Shown: positions 1-8,341 of the stretch, piece by piece | How positions within the stretch are numbered: the stretch's first letter is position 1 | Layout: every line of letters starts with the position of its first letter | Source of the DNA: Planctomycetota bacterium | GTDB taxonomy: Bacteria; Planctomycetota; Brocadiia; Brocadiales; Brocadiaceae | Assembly (NCBI GenBank): GCA_023261465.1 | Contig: JAHFOW010000024.1 | Span: 1 to 22,426, forward strand | Direction of reading: 5' to 3' | DNA: 22,426 nucleotides | Translations under genes and position numbers: made by a program | Notes under the pieces: generated by a model | Database searches by the model: none | What the model was told of the DNA's origin: nothing | What the model saw: the letters and a program-made list of their open reading frames with translations, nothing else

Positions 1-96
1 TCCATCAAAGGCCCAAGCGAGCGATAGCGTGATTTGATCTGGCGTAGTAAGTCCGCATCTTGCATGCCATCATTAAAAACTATTCAACCATATTGG

Positions 97-660
97 TCAA
101 GTTATTTTCACGCGATGCCTAACGATGACATTATCAAACCAGGCCTCGGCCTCCCAAATTGCTCCCAAGCCAATGCCACCATAAAGGATTGGCTTATTAT
201 CATCTTTCCAGTTGAGTATTTTCTTGCCATTTATCGTTATTTTAATATTTTCACCATCGACCTCGATGATAATCGCATTTGTGCCTATTGCGGTGTTTGA
301 AGACTCCTTTTCAGTAGAACTAACTACCGAACCTTTGACGTACTTAAAGATTTGAACAAGCCCATCTGGTAATATACCACCTCCGCTTCGAGAATCACCA
401 CTTCCGATTGCCCAAACCGCTATCCGGTAAAATGTGCCATTCTCTGTGTGATCGGGCTTGTAGTCCCTATCCAAGACATAACGGCCTAATGTGAGACTCC
501 AGTTACGGTTTAACTGTGTCCATCCCGCGTCGTCTCCGTCGGTAAAATAATCGCTGAATTTAACAGCACCGTAAGCGTGGCTTGAAACAATTGGCGATAA
601 AGCAATCACTGCGATTGCAAGAAAAAGCCAATAAAACTTGCGAATAAATACTCTACACAT
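97..660 (-). CDS. Exported LamG/DUF1080-like (concanavalin-fold) protein
   Basis: 187-residue protein with an N-terminal signal peptide: basic residues (RKF), a hydrophobic stretch at about residues 10-24, and a probable cleavage site near residue 32 (SHAYGA). The mature part begins with FSDYFTDGDDAGWTQ, the usual opening of single-domain laminin-G/DUF1080-like beta-sandwich proteins, and ends with the matching closing strand WFDNVIVR. No catalytic site is visible, so carbohydrate or surface binding is the likely role, by family analogy only. The frame could also open at a TTG at 666, but the ATG at 660 is preferred because GGAAAGGAA lies about 7 nt upstream of it. It is not in an operon with a neighbour; the upstream 850 bp on its strand is empty. 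Confidence is good that it is a real secreted protein and low for function. Confidence 0.7.
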   Translation of the reverse strand: MCRVFIRKFYWLFLAIAVIALSPIVSSHAYGAVKFSDYFTDGDDAGWTQLNRNWSLTLGRYVLDRDYKPDHTENGTFYRIAVWAIGSGDSRSGGGILPDGLVQIFKYVKGSVVSSTEKESSNTAIGTNAIIIEVDGENIKITINGKKILNWKDDNKPILYGGIGLGAIWEAEAWFDNVIVRHRVKIT

Positions 661-732
661 TTTCAATTCCTTTCCTGAAAAATAATCTTTCCAAAATATT
701 CTTTTATAAAAGTGTTACAGAAAAGACAATTA

Positions 733-757
733 TTAAATCATGCACGGCCTCCTTTCT
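733..757 (-). other. Orphan strong Shine-Dalgarno with a two-codon ORF (ATG ATT TAA)
   Basis: On the minus strand AGAAAGGAGG (757-748) stands 6 nt before ATG at 741, but the frame closes after one more codon (ATT TAA, ending 733). It lies about 75 nt upstream of the secreted-protein gene at 97-660 and on the same strand. It may be a remnant of a lost gene or a minimal leader ORF in the 5' UTR of that gene. Only the sequence pattern is seen; any function is inference. Confidence 0.3.
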
Positions 758-1512
758 TAAACGGTAAGTTCTTTAAAGCTTTTCAAGTTGTGATAAATAT
801 TCTCCTGTTTATTTTCGACGGTATTTGATTGTCCCTTTGAGTAAAATTTACCGCCAAAAAATGTTTTGCCCTGGAGTGTTCGAGAAGTTTTATTTGAAGT
901 AAACGCAATGCTTCTTTAGAAAAGAGCTCCCTGCTATCCGGCGGAGGCCTTTTTTTGTGCCAATACCTGCGAGTTCCCCATGAAATACGCGCGGTCAGCG
1001 CCCAACACAAATTCAAACCGATTCTACTGACAACATGCGTGAGCAACCAATAAATGTTGGGCTTGAAGCATTATAGTCCAAGATCATCCGGACATAATGA
1101 AAAGAAATATTTATTACAAACTTTCATTAAAGTTGATGTGAAACACATTGATTTTAGAATACTATCTCTATATTCTATATAGGCTTGACGTATGTCTTTA
1201 AGGGGTGTTTTTTATCTGCAATTAAGAACTGATCATCTTTCTAGATTAACTGTACAACGGAAGTCATACATTGCAAGAAGTATAACAATTGAAAATTTTG
1301 AAAAATTGTTTCGTAAGTGTTATTATTAGAATAACTTAATTTTTTTGCGTCATTTTGAGTTAATTGACATAAGTCGTTGATTCGTTGTAAGTTACAATTT
1401 CTTTTTAAAAAACTAAATTGATGCCAAAAATTGATTGAACATGTTATGGATTATTGTCCCGGTTTGAAGAATTGCAACCTGTTTGGATAAATTCCGGGAA
1501 CACCATGTTTAA
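758..1512. other. Gene-poor AT-rich intergenic region
   Basis: I find no convincing gene here. An 87-codon minus-strand frame (783-1046) has no good ribosome site, an odd composition and no family resemblance. The stretch 1063-1500 is very AT-rich with many stops in all frames. The only ordered structure I see is a palindrome-bounded 63-bp segment at 1000-1062, listed separately. The 3' end of the urea-channel gene has no clear T-tailed terminator; a weak GTCCCGG/CCGGGAAC pairing around 1456-1502 is the only candidate. Confidence 0.5.
1000..1062. repeat. 63-bp segment bounded by GCCCAAC / GTTGGGC
   Basis: The outer 7-mers at 1000-1006 and 1056-1062 are exact inverse complements and fit the RYYYAAC...GTTRRRY core-site pattern of integron attC sites, at a plausible spacing. 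The interior does not form the second stem (L boxes) expected of a functional attC, so it may be an unrelated dispersed palindrome. Confidence 0.25.
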
Positions 1513-2400
1513 TTATTGACTATTTTCTGAAACGATATCCTGGTGTTTGGGTAATATACGTTGAGCTAAATTTGCAGATAGCAAAATTAACCACGTGGAT
1601 AACACAAAAGGTGAAGTCAAAGTAATTATATTCAAATGCATTATTCCGTAGGTTATAAAAATAGCAAGGGTAATAGAAACAATCGCAAAAATGAGGGAAG
1701 TCCACTTTTTGCCGGAAAATGCTATTCCACACAAGACTGCATTAAAACCAAATATACCGATGTTGGCCAAGGTGAGTGGAAAGGAACACGCAAGAGCCAA
1801 ACCTGCTCCAAGGGATGCTCCCAGGAGGGCATACAACGCAGATATCCACGAACCTGCCAGCAATCCGGCAAAAAACAGCATACCGGTAACTACGTTTTCC
1901 TGAAACATGACCTGTCCGAAACCATTACTTATCGCAGGAATAATCTCTAATTTTTGCACATCGCCTGATTGTGCCACGTGGAGTGGAATTATATGAAATT
2001 GCAGTGTTATTGCCATTATTATCCAGGTGCTGGCAATAAATGGCGCAGTATAAGGCGACAATCTCCGTTTCATCATGAAATTCATGAGTAGTGTTGATAA
2101 AATGGAACCAAAAACCCCGGCAATGATCGATGATACGTTGAGTCCAAAGAAAGAGATAATCGCAAGGGCAACCAGGGTGCTGTTATAACCGTACAGACCC
2201 TGATGGATTTCATTTCGATTGAGTTTGAGGGTCAGCGCTGTGACCGTACCAATAAGAGCGCCTGCAATAGTTACTACACCCATTAACCAGGAGTTATAAA
2301 AGACACCTATTAAGAACAAAATTCCCGTAACAACATTATTGAGCAGAAAAACCTGACTAATTCCTCTCAAGACTATTTCTATAAAATTTTTAACGTTCAT
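1513..2400 (-). CDS. Urea transporter (UT/SLC14-type channel)
   Basis: 295-residue polytopic membrane protein of the urea-channel family, which passes urea across the inner membrane by facilitated diffusion. The characteristic two-fold repeat is directly visible: QVFLLNNVVTGILFLIG near residue 12 recurs as QVMFQENVVTGMLFFAG in the second half, and GLYGYNSTLVALAI recurs as GIFGFNAVLCGIAF. Length matches bacterial family members. The frame extends 13 codons further upstream, but the ATG at 2400 is chosen because the family begins with a short charged N-terminus followed by 'FIEIVLRGISQV', and AGGT lies 8 nt upstream. No urease genes are in the window, so the nitrogen link is family knowledge rather than context. 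Confidence in family is high. Confidence 0.85.
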   Translation of the reverse strand: MNVKNFIEIVLRGISQVFLLNNVVTGILFLIGVFYNSWLMGVVTIAGALIGTVTALTLKLNRNEIHQGLYGYNSTLVALAIISFFGLNVSSIIAGVFGSILSTLLMNFMMKRRLSPYTAPFIASTWIIMAITLQFHIIPLHVAQSGDVQKLEIIPAISNGFGQVMFQENVVTGMLFFAGLLAGSWISALYALLGASLGAGLALACSFPLTLANIGIFGFNAVLCGIAFSGKKWTSLIFAIVSITLAIFITYGIMHLNIITLTSPFVLSTWLILLSANLAQRILPKHQDIVSENSQ

Positions 2401-2621
2401 TTGATTACCTGTAAAGATGACTCCTTGCATCATTATCATGAATGGTGCATTTTATGGTAAGATTACGTAAAGCTCCCACCCACTTAAATCTTGGATATAT
2501 CTTGATTTCGGAAAATAGATATACTAAACTAATCCATCATTTGCAATCCAGGAGAAATTTTCAATTCGATATTTAACTGTCTTTTTATTGCTATTAAATA
2601 GACCAATTTACACTCGATACT

Positions 2622-3812
2622 TTGCGAAAAATAATATCAAAACTATACCGCGGATTGCTGCCTGAAAAGGTTCAGAAGGTTATTAGACCTTTTATTGATA
2701 AAGCCTATGCTTTTGTGCATAGGCTTTACTCCATATATGCTGATATCTATCAACCTGTTAGTATCTTAAAGGGCAAGGGAGGCCAAAACGGAACAAATCT
2801 GTCATTGCTTATTGCCGGCAAAAGAAAAGATTCTGCATTTCTTTTGAATAAAATATACCATGAAGAACCCGAAGCAACAAAACTGAAAAGAATGCTCGTA
2901 TGGAAAATACCTTTTTTTAACAGAGCAGAAGTAAACGCAACCCTGATTGAGGCGGATCGATGTTTTTCCCCGTTTTTTGCACGTCAAGGTTTTTTTGCTA
3001 TACCGGAATGGGTCTTGTTTACCATGGATATTTCAATACCAATAGAAAAAGTTATACGACTATGCGAGAGTAATAGAAATAATTTTCGAAGGATGGGTAA
3101 ATATTCATACGAGTATGAAGTATGTTTTGATAAAGGGAAATTGCATCTCTTTTATCATACGATGTATTTGCCGTATATATGTTCCCGTCATGGGAAATTG
3201 ACGGTGCTTACAACCTTGAACCAAATGGAGGACATCTTGCAGAGAGGAGAACTTTTACTGGTGAAAAGGGGAGGCGAATATGTGGCTGGTCAGCTTATTT
3301 ACAAGGCATCTCCCGTTCCGATTGTGTCATATCTTGGGGTTAAGGATGGCAACTTTGATCTTGTTAAACAAGGAGCAGTGTTTGCACTTTACTACTATAC
3401 TATTTTATGGGCGAAGGAGAAGGGTTATACCAAATTAGACTTCGGACATTGCAGGCCATTTCTCAATGACGGCGTCTTCCTTTTCAAGAAAAGGCTTGGC
3501 ATGAAGATTCAAAGGAGTCCCCGATATCATAGAATGTTGTATTTATCTATCAATAGGCTCAATCCCTGCCTTGAACAATTTTTTACTAACAATCCTTTGG
3601 TTCACGATGATATGGGGGTACTTAAAGGATTATTATTTGTACAAAAGGACGATCCGTCTATAAAAGAAGTAGTCGGGGCCTCAAATCGAAAACATTCCAT
3701 TCCAGGATTGGCAGGGTTTACTGTTGTTTTACCCGATGGCACGAAAATAGAAACTTCAAAACGAAACCCTAAAGAGGACGTCGGAAAAAAAGGATACTAC
3801 TCATTAAAATAA
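2622..3812 (+). CDS. FemAB/GNAT-like acyltransferase-fold protein
   Basis: 396 residues. The central to C-terminal part (about 155-300) resembles FemAB / BioF2-like GNAT proteins: an aromatic strand (LHLFYHTMYLPYI), a beta strand with substrate access (ELLLVKRGGEYVAGQLIY), then ALYYYTILWAKEKGYTKLDFG and a following FLFKKRLGMKI. Such proteins transfer aminoacyl or acyl groups during envelope or polysaccharide assembly; the substrate here is unknown. No ATG exists near the 5' end. The only upstream in-frame start is TTG at 2622, because the frame is closed by TAA at 2595. A perfect 11-bp inverted repeat lies in codons 27-36. The stop is 7 bp before the radical SAM gene, so the two are probably cotranscribed. 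Confidence is fair for fold and low for function. Confidence 0.6.
   Translation: MRKIISKLYRGLLPEKVQKVIRPFIDKAYAFVHRLYSIYADIYQPVSILKGKGGQNGTNLSLLIAGKRKDSAFLLNKIYHEEPEATKLKRMLVWKIPFFNRAEVNATLIEADRCFSPFFARQGFFAIPEWVLFTMDISIPIEKVIRLCESNRNNFRRMGKYSYEYEVCFDKGKLHLFYHTMYLPYICSRHGKLTVLTTLNQMEDILQRGELLLVKRGGEYVAGQLIYKASPVPIVSYLGVKDGNFDLVKQGAVFALYYYTILWAKEKGYTKLDFGHCRPFLNDGVFLFKKRLGMKIQRSPRYHRMLYLSINRLNPCLEQFFTNNPLVHDDMGVLKGLLFVQKDDPSIKEVVGASNRKHSIPGLAGFTVVLPDGTKIETSKRNPKEDVGKKGYYSLK
2700..2727. repeat. Perfect 11-bp inverted repeat inside the 5' coding region
   Basis: AAAGCCTATGC (2700-2710), a 6-nt loop, and GCATAGGCTTT (2717-2727) pair perfectly, about 80 nt into the FemAB-like gene. A stem this strong in the mRNA near the start could affect early elongation or act as an attenuator. 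No T-run follows on the plus strand, so a simple terminator is not indicated. Confidence 0.6.
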
Positions 3813-3819
3813 TAGAATT

Positions 3820-4809
3820 ATGGAAACTCTTCCAAAAAACTATAAAAGACAGAGAAGAAAACTGCGCCTTTTGCATCTGAAACCACAAGAGGCCATCAGG
3901 TTGTGTAAGGGTGCATTTTTATCGTTTCTCGAAAAGCAGCGACTGGAATTTCCTCGTATGGTATCTATAGAGGTGACCAATAATTGCAATATAGCGTGCA
4001 GCACGTGTCCTCAGCCTTATATTCAGGGGGAAAAAGGGTATCTCAGTATGGACTTGTTCAAAAAGATTATTGATGAATGCAGTCACCATCCGACTCTCAA
4101 CTCCATAGTCTTTACCGGATTCGGTGAACCCCTTTTACACCCCCAACTGATCACTATGAGCCGTTATGTCAAAAGTAAAGGAATACCATACACGAGGACT
4201 TACACAAATGGCGTCCTTTTAAACAAACAGAACACAGATAAACTTTTATTGGAATCCGGGTTCGATGAGATTACCCTTTCCTTAAATGCGCCAACACAAG
4301 AAATATATAAGAGAATAAAAAATAATCAGCCCTATAACCTTGTGACGGAAAATATCGAATACTTTCTGATGAGAAGAAAATTCCTCAAAAAAAAGACACT
4401 CTTTGTGAATCTTCAATTACTAAAGCTCAATAATATTTCTTATCCTGTCGAAGACTTTAATAAAAAATGGATGCCTCTGTTAAAACCCGGAGATTGTATC
4501 TCAATTAAATATTCCCATTCCTTTGCTGGCCAGGTTAATGACCCGGGGGTTGGAAAGGTATTTGGTCCGCGCGAAAGATCCCCTTGTGCCCAACTCTCAA
4601 TGTATCTCTTTGTGTCCTGGAATGGGGATGCGGTTCCCTGCTGTGTGGACCCTTTAAAAAAACTTAAGATTGGAAATATTAGTGACTCTTCGTTGAAAGA
4701 CTTGTGGCATTCATCAAAAATCAAACTTATGCGTGAGATTCATGTAAAGAAAGAATATCATCGGCTACCTCTTTGTAGTAACTGTGAGACATGGCGATAC
4801 TTTCTCTAA
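3820..4809 (+). CDS. Radical SAM protein with SPASM-like C-terminal cluster
   Basis: 329 residues. The radical SAM cluster motif is CNIACSTC (C56, C60, C63; Cx3Cx2C), preceded by VSIEVTNN and followed by the glycine-rich SAM-binding region FTGFGEPLLHP. A C-terminal cysteine set (C256, C274-C275, C319, C322) with the phrase 'GNI...LKDLW' is typical of SPASM/Twitch domains that bind auxiliary [4Fe-4S] clusters. Family members modify peptides, sugars or other small substrates by radical chemistry. The gene follows the FemAB-like gene by 7 bp. No short precursor-peptide gene is visible beside it, so a RiPP role is not supported; an envelope or glycan role fits the partner equally well. Enzyme class is confident, substrate unknown. 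Confidence 0.85.
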   Translation: METLPKNYKRQRRKLRLLHLKPQEAIRLCKGAFLSFLEKQRLEFPRMVSIEVTNNCNIACSTCPQPYIQGEKGYLSMDLFKKIIDECSHHPTLNSIVFTGFGEPLLHPQLITMSRYVKSKGIPYTRTYTNGVLLNKQNTDKLLLESGFDEITLSLNAPTQEIYKRIKNNQPYNLVTENIEYFLMRRKFLKKKTLFVNLQLLKLNNISYPVEDFNKKWMPLLKPGDCISIKYSHSFAGQVNDPGVGKVFGPRERSPCAQLSMYLFVSWNGDAVPCCVDPLKKLKIGNISDSSLKDLWHSSKIKLMREIHVKKEYHRLPLCSNCETWRYFL

Positions 4810-4931
4810 GATATTAATGATTTTCACTTTTTAGAAGTTTTCAGGATCAGATAGATGCCAGGATTAAGCCGTTTTTGGGTGAATTATTCGCCCATCACTT
4901 TTTCATAAACTCTGTTGTTAAAGGGTGCGTT

Positions 4932-6251
4932 ATGGCAAACAGGAAAAAAATAATTATCATGGGGGCTGCGGGACGGGATTTTCATAATTTCAATGTCTGT
5001 TTTCGTGATAATCCCGAATATGAAGTCATTGCCTTTACTGCTGCGCAAATACCCAATATAGCGGGAAGACGGTATCCCGTCTTGCTTGCTGGCGGGCTCT
5101 ATCCCGGTGGAATTCCAATCGAATCCGAGCAGGAGTTAACCGCACTCATACAGCTTCACAGGATTGACGAGGTGGTGTTTTCCTACAGCGATGTATCGTA
5201 CGAATATGTCATGCGCCGGGCAAGTCTTATCAACGCCGCCGGCGCACGGTTTACACTCCTGGGCGCACGGGAAACGATGATAAAGAGCAAAAAACCGGTC
5301 ATCGCTGTCTGCGCCGTGAGGACAGGCTGTGGAAAAAGTCCCACATCACGAAAGGTCTGCCGGATTTTAAAAGAAATGGGGAAAAAAGCCGTTGTAATCC
5401 GGCATCCCATGCCCTATGGAGACCTTGCCAGGCAACGGCTCCAGCGATTCGCATTATACGACGACCTTACAAAGCATAACTGCACTATCGAAGAGATTGA
5501 AGAGTATGAACCCCATATTGAATCACATACCGTTGTTTATGCAGGCGTGGATTATGAAGCGATTTTATCAGAGGCTGAAAAAGAGGCTGATGTGCTTGTA
5601 TGGGATGGCGGAAATAACGACATTCCGTTTTATGTCCCCGATATACACATCACCCTTGTTGATCCTCACAGACCGGGGCACGAACTTACCTATTATCCCG
5701 GAGAAACAAACCTGCTCATGGCCGACATCGTTGTCATCAGTAAGGAAGACACTGCGAAGCCGGAAGACATACATCGCGTCAGGGAACAGGCAAAACAGTC
5801 AAATCCAAAGGCAATCGTCATAGATGCCGCACTGCCCATCACGGTTGAAAAACCGGAGATTATAAAGGGTAAACGCGTGCTGGTTGTCGAGGATGGTCCG
5901 ACGCTCACCCACGGCGGTATGTCCTTCGGGGCGGGAACTCTTGCAGCGGAAAAATATGGGGCACGGGAGATTGGTGACCCAAGGCCCTTTGTAATCGGCT
6001 CAATTGCCGAAACATTTAAAAAATATCCTCACGTCGGCAAGCTCTTGCCGGCCATGGGTTATGGAAATGCACAGATGGAAGAATTGAGAGAAACCATACA
6101 GAGGATTCCCTGCGATATCGTAATTATTGGAACGCCTATTGACCTGAGAAGGCTTATTCACATAGATAAGCCTACAGACCGTGTTCGATATGACTTCCAG
6201 GAAACAGGCAAACCGGCGCTGGGTGATATTATCAGAAAGAAACTAAAATAA
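4932..6251 (+). CDS. Cyclic 2,3-diphosphoglycerate synthetase-family P-loop NTPase
   Basis: 439 residues. The N-terminus is a Rossmann-like segment (KKIIIMGAAGRDFHNFN). A P-loop AVRTGCGKSPTS is at about 128-139, a WDGGNND signature at 224-230, and a VISKED segment at about 268-273 sits where the base-recognition strand of such NTPases is expected. This architecture matches the proteins annotated as cyclic 2,3-diphosphoglycerate synthetase, first known from methanogens, where they cyclise 2,3-bisphosphoglycerate using ATP. Bacterial relatives are widespread but mostly uncharacterised, so the reaction here is inferred. The frame reaches 57 nt further upstream, but ATG 4932 is chosen because AAGGG lies 6 nt before it and MANRKKIII opens the domain directly. 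The 122-bp gap before it suggests its own promoter or loose linkage to the radical SAM gene. Confidence 0.75.
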   Translation: MANRKKIIIMGAAGRDFHNFNVCFRDNPEYEVIAFTAAQIPNIAGRRYPVLLAGGLYPGGIPIESEQELTALIQLHRIDEVVFSYSDVSYEYVMRRASLINAAGARFTLLGARETMIKSKKPVIAVCAVRTGCGKSPTSRKVCRILKEMGKKAVVIRHPMPYGDLARQRLQRFALYDDLTKHNCTIEEIEEYEPHIESHTVVYAGVDYEAILSEAEKEADVLVWDGGNNDIPFYVPDIHITLVDPHRPGHELTYYPGETNLLMADIVVISKEDTAKPEDIHRVREQAKQSNPKAIVIDAALPITVEKPEIIKGKRVLVVEDGPTLTHGGMSFGAGTLAAEKYGAREIGDPRPFVIGSIAETFKKYPHVGKLLPAMGYGNAQMEELRETIQRIPCDIVIIGTPIDLRRLIHIDKPTDRVRYDFQETGKPALGDIIRKKLK

Positions 6252-6314
6252 TATGTTTTGTGTATTGAAATTCCTTGACGTGAATCAGCCTGAAAGGGTG
6301 ACATAAAAAATGAT

Positions 6315-6354
6315 AAAACCCGAACGTGGTCGCACGTAATATAGCTGGGGTTTT
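6315..6354 (+). terminator. Putative intrinsic terminator
   Basis: AAAACCC (6315-6321) can pair with GGGTTTT (6348-6354). Nested inside is ACGTG-GTCG-CACGT (6324-6337), a stem with a four-base loop. The structure ends in TTTT about 65 nt after the stop of the NTPase gene, a suitable place to end that transcript. Confidence 0.45.
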
Positions 6355-6380
6355 GATATCCTATTGTCCTTTTTTATTAC

Positions 6381-6460
6381 GCTCTTTCAGAGCTTAAAGG
6401 TATTTTATCATTATACCCAGGGCGTTGCCCTGAGCTATCATATATAAGCCCTTTGGGCTT
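6381..6460. repeat. Cluster of three short hairpins (REP-like element)
   Basis: Three consecutive stems: GCTCT-ttc-AGAGC (6381-6393), CAGGGC-gtt-GCCCTG (6418-6432) and AAGCCC-ttt-GGGCTT (6446-6460), the last followed by TTT. The paired second and third stems, joined by an AT-rich linker, look like a dispersed REP-type palindromic unit. They may also serve as transcription barriers between the NTPase gene and the convergent restriction gene. Confidence 0.5.
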
Positions 6461-6564
6461 TTACCTAAAATGAAAATATCCTCTCTTATTTTAAAAATTA
6501 AGGGATTGTTCACATTATATCTATTCTATTAGTTTCAATTAATTCTGTCTATTTCAATTCATTT

Positions 6565-6583
6565 TAGCACAAAATTAGCACAA
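6565..6583. repeat. Left copy of 19-bp direct repeat (candidate attL)
   Basis: TAGCACAAAATTAGCACAA matches the segment at 8965-8983 at 17 of 19 positions in the same orientation, exactly 2,400 bp away. It contains an internal duplication of TAGCACAA. Together the two copies bracket the restriction-modification genes and the tyrosine recombinase remnant, which is what core att sites of an integrated element look like. Confidence 0.5.
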
Positions 6584-6609
6584 CTCCCACGAAAGATCAA
6601 CTAAAGATC

Positions 6610-6663
6610 AAGCTCACCGGCGGCAATGGAGCGAAGCGGAATTGCCGTCTGGTGCAGCACCTT
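6610..6663. repeat. attC-like imperfect hairpin 3' of the restriction gene
   Basis: Paired segments: AAG (6610-6612)/CTT (6661-6663), CACC (6615-6618)/GGTG (6651-6654) and CGGCAAT (6621-6627)/ATTGCCG (6641-6647). They are separated by small asymmetric bulges, and the terminal loop contains GCGAAGC. Asymmetric bulges in a long imperfect stem directly downstream of a cassette gene are the hallmark of integron attC sites. The outer R boxes are not intact: GGTAGGA stands at 6664-6670, and a tandem AAAGATCAA (6592-6600, 6603-6611) occupies the other side. It is best read as a decayed attC or a structurally similar palindrome. Confidence 0.45.
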
Positions 6664-6677
6664 GGTAGGATGTTTTT

Positions 6678-7430
6678 TTATTTCTTCTTCTTTGGCTCTA
6701 TAGTTGCGGAATTAAACCGAACCAATTTATCCCAATCAATTTCTCCGTTATTTTTGCAAAATATATTCGCAAATTCTTTGGTGAATTTATTAATCATTTG
6801 AGAATATGATTTTACAAATTCATCATTCTTTTCTTTGGCTTTATGCCCAAGTGGTTCGATGATTTCTGTAAACAGTTCACTATTACCAGATATAAATTCC
6901 CAGAAACGTTGACCACAGTATTTGAAATAGTCTCCTTTGTCTTGTTTGTTGTCCCTGCCGTAACAGCAACCGTTTACTGCAACTATGTTTAATCGTGAAT
7001 TACTGGTTCTCAACGTCTTTTTAGCAGTCCTAAAGTCTGCAACCATTTTAGCTATTTGTGAACTGTTACCCCAATTCGGGCCCGATTTGATTGTTACAAT
7101 ATTTCTTGTTCCGTCTCTGTCAAACTCCAGGTCAATACCTGTGATGCCTGATTTCCGTCCATCATAAACTTTATTGTTGATGAAAATGGCAAGTCCTTCC
7201 AGCCAATCACCAAAAATAGTCTCTTCATTCGATGAAATATGAGCGTCCACCAAGCCTTTTATTATCTGTTCAGCAGTCAGCACATATTTTGCTTTGAACA
7301 GATACGGATTTTTTCGTCTGAGAACCTGTGATAACTTTAATCCGTCAAGACTTTGAATACGCTTTTGGTGAAAAGTCTCAATATTTTGTTCAACGTACTG
7401 TGATACGTCTTTCAGGTTTAGCTTTTTCAT
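6678..7430 (-). CDS. Type II restriction endonuclease, PmeII-like
   Basis: 250 residues from ATG 7430. The core resembles PmeII-type endonucleases: FGDWLEG (about 73-79), GIDLEF (98-103) and IVTIKSGPNWGNSSQ (111-125), then NIVAVNGCCYGRD and YFKYCGQRFWEFISG. The Asp of GIDLEF and the Lys of TIK are the likely metal-binding residues of a PD-(D/E)xK nuclease, with Thr in place of the usual second acid. It cleaves unmethylated DNA in the cytoplasm and would be dangerous without the linked methyltransferase. A TTG start at 7463 is possible, but ATG 7430 has AAAGG 7 nt upstream. The start overlaps the methyltransferase 3' end by about 40 bp, so the two are translationally coupled. Recognition site unknown. 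Confidence 0.75.
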   Translation of the reverse strand: MKKLNLKDVSQYVEQNIETFHQKRIQSLDGLKLSQVLRRKNPYLFKAKYVLTAEQIIKGLVDAHISSNEETIFGDWLEGLAIFINNKVYDGRKSGITGIDLEFDRDGTRNIVTIKSGPNWGNSSQIAKMVADFRTAKKTLRTSNSRLNIVAVNGCCYGRDNKQDKGDYFKYCGQRFWEFISGNSELFTEIIEPLGHKAKEKNDEFVKSYSQMINKFTKEFANIFCKNNGEIDWDKLVRFNSATIEPKKKK

Positions 7431-8268
7431 ATTTTGCCTTTGGTTCGAATAAATATAACTCAACTGGTTTCAATTGCTTTTTAACCATTTCGCAATACTC
7501 AGGAACGTTGTCGATGCCTATTGAATTTCGTTTCATTCGGTTTGCAACAATTAATGTTGTTCCCGAACCCATAAAAGGGTCAAGAACCGTATCATTTTCT
7601 TTTGTAAAAAGTTTAATGAACCATTCAGGCAATTCTTCAGGAAAAGCCGCGCTATGGTTTTTATTGTTGCATTCGGTTGCTAAATGTAAAACATTTGTCG
7701 GATAGGCCTTATCCCTGTTAAGCCAGTTTGAAATATTTTTACCAAACCCACTTCCAACTTTTGAGTTGTCACGTATTTTATCGGTTTCAGAAAGGTTTTT
7801 CAGTCTTGAGTTTACCCATTCGCCCATTGGAACCATTACTTCTTCCTGATACATATTGAATTTATGGTTTCTATTAAATTGAAGAAGTCTTTCCCACGCG
7901 TCACGAAAACGGTTTGGCCACTTTCCTGGATAGCAATTTTTCTTATGCCAGATGAATTCTTCTGACCATAACCAGCCCTGTTTACGCATTTCTAAAATTA
8001 GCTCGATTACATAAGTGCAGCGCTCTCCGTCGACTACTTTTTCCTTTATGTTTAAAATAAATGTCCCTGTCGGTTTAAGAATACGTAAAAGCTGTTTGGA
8101 AACAGGTAAAAACCACTTCACGTACTTATCATGATGAATACCACCGTATGTGCTTTTTCGTTGGTCTGCATAAGGTGGTGATGTCACTATAAGATCAACA
8201 GAATTATCTGGAAGCAGTTTTAATTGCTCCGCACTGTCCCCAAAATATATGTCTGTAGTTATTTTCAT
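7390..8268 (-). CDS. DNA methyltransferase, beta class (N4-cytosine or N6-adenine)
   Basis: 292 residues with a permuted motif order. The catalytic motif IV DLIVTSPPY (25-33) comes first, then a long target-recognition segment (about 75-200), motif X around HSAAFPEELPEWF (205-217), and the SAM-binding motif I DPFMGSGTT (230-238) followed by IGID. IV-before-I order defines the beta group; TSPPY is commoner in N4-cytosine enzymes, but adenine specificity is not excluded. It protects host DNA from the overlapping endonuclease, and being transcribed first fits the need for modification before cutting. The C-terminus (about 275-292) is a short charged extension inside the overlap. Upstream are two inverted repeats (8344-8371) that could be operators. 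Confidence 0.88.
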   Translation of the reverse strand: MKITTDIYFGDSAEQLKLLPDNSVDLIVTSPPYADQRKSTYGGIHHDKYVKWFLPVSKQLLRILKPTGTFILNIKEKVVDGERCTYVIELILEMRKQGWLWSEEFIWHKKNCYPGKWPNRFRDAWERLLQFNRNHKFNMYQEEVMVPMGEWVNSRLKNLSETDKIRDNSKVGSGFGKNISNWLNRDKAYPTNVLHLATECNNKNHSAAFPEELPEWFIKLFTKENDTVLDPFMGSGTTLIVANRMKRNSIGIDNVPEYCEMVKKQLKPVELYLFEPKAKYEKAKPERRITVR

Positions 8269-8341
8269 TTAAAAACCCTATTTGCTTAATTTTAAGTCTA
8301 TTAGTAAATTGTTAATATAGCCGTTACACGGTTTAGATGAC

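Noticed and set aside
1..65. Minus-strand partial frame starting at ATG 65 (MQDADLLRQIKSRYRSLGPL) leaving the window
   Set aside because: The residues look protein-like, but only about 21 codons are visible and there is no ribosome site; too little to call a gene.
783..1046. 87-codon minus-strand ORF
   Set aside because: No ribosome site, Arg/Trp-rich composition without recognisable domains, and it overlaps the 1000-1062 palindrome; most likely chance.
7430..7463. TTG start for the endonuclease giving 11 extra residues
   Set aside because: ATG 7430 has a suitable AAAGG 7 nt upstream; the TTG has none.
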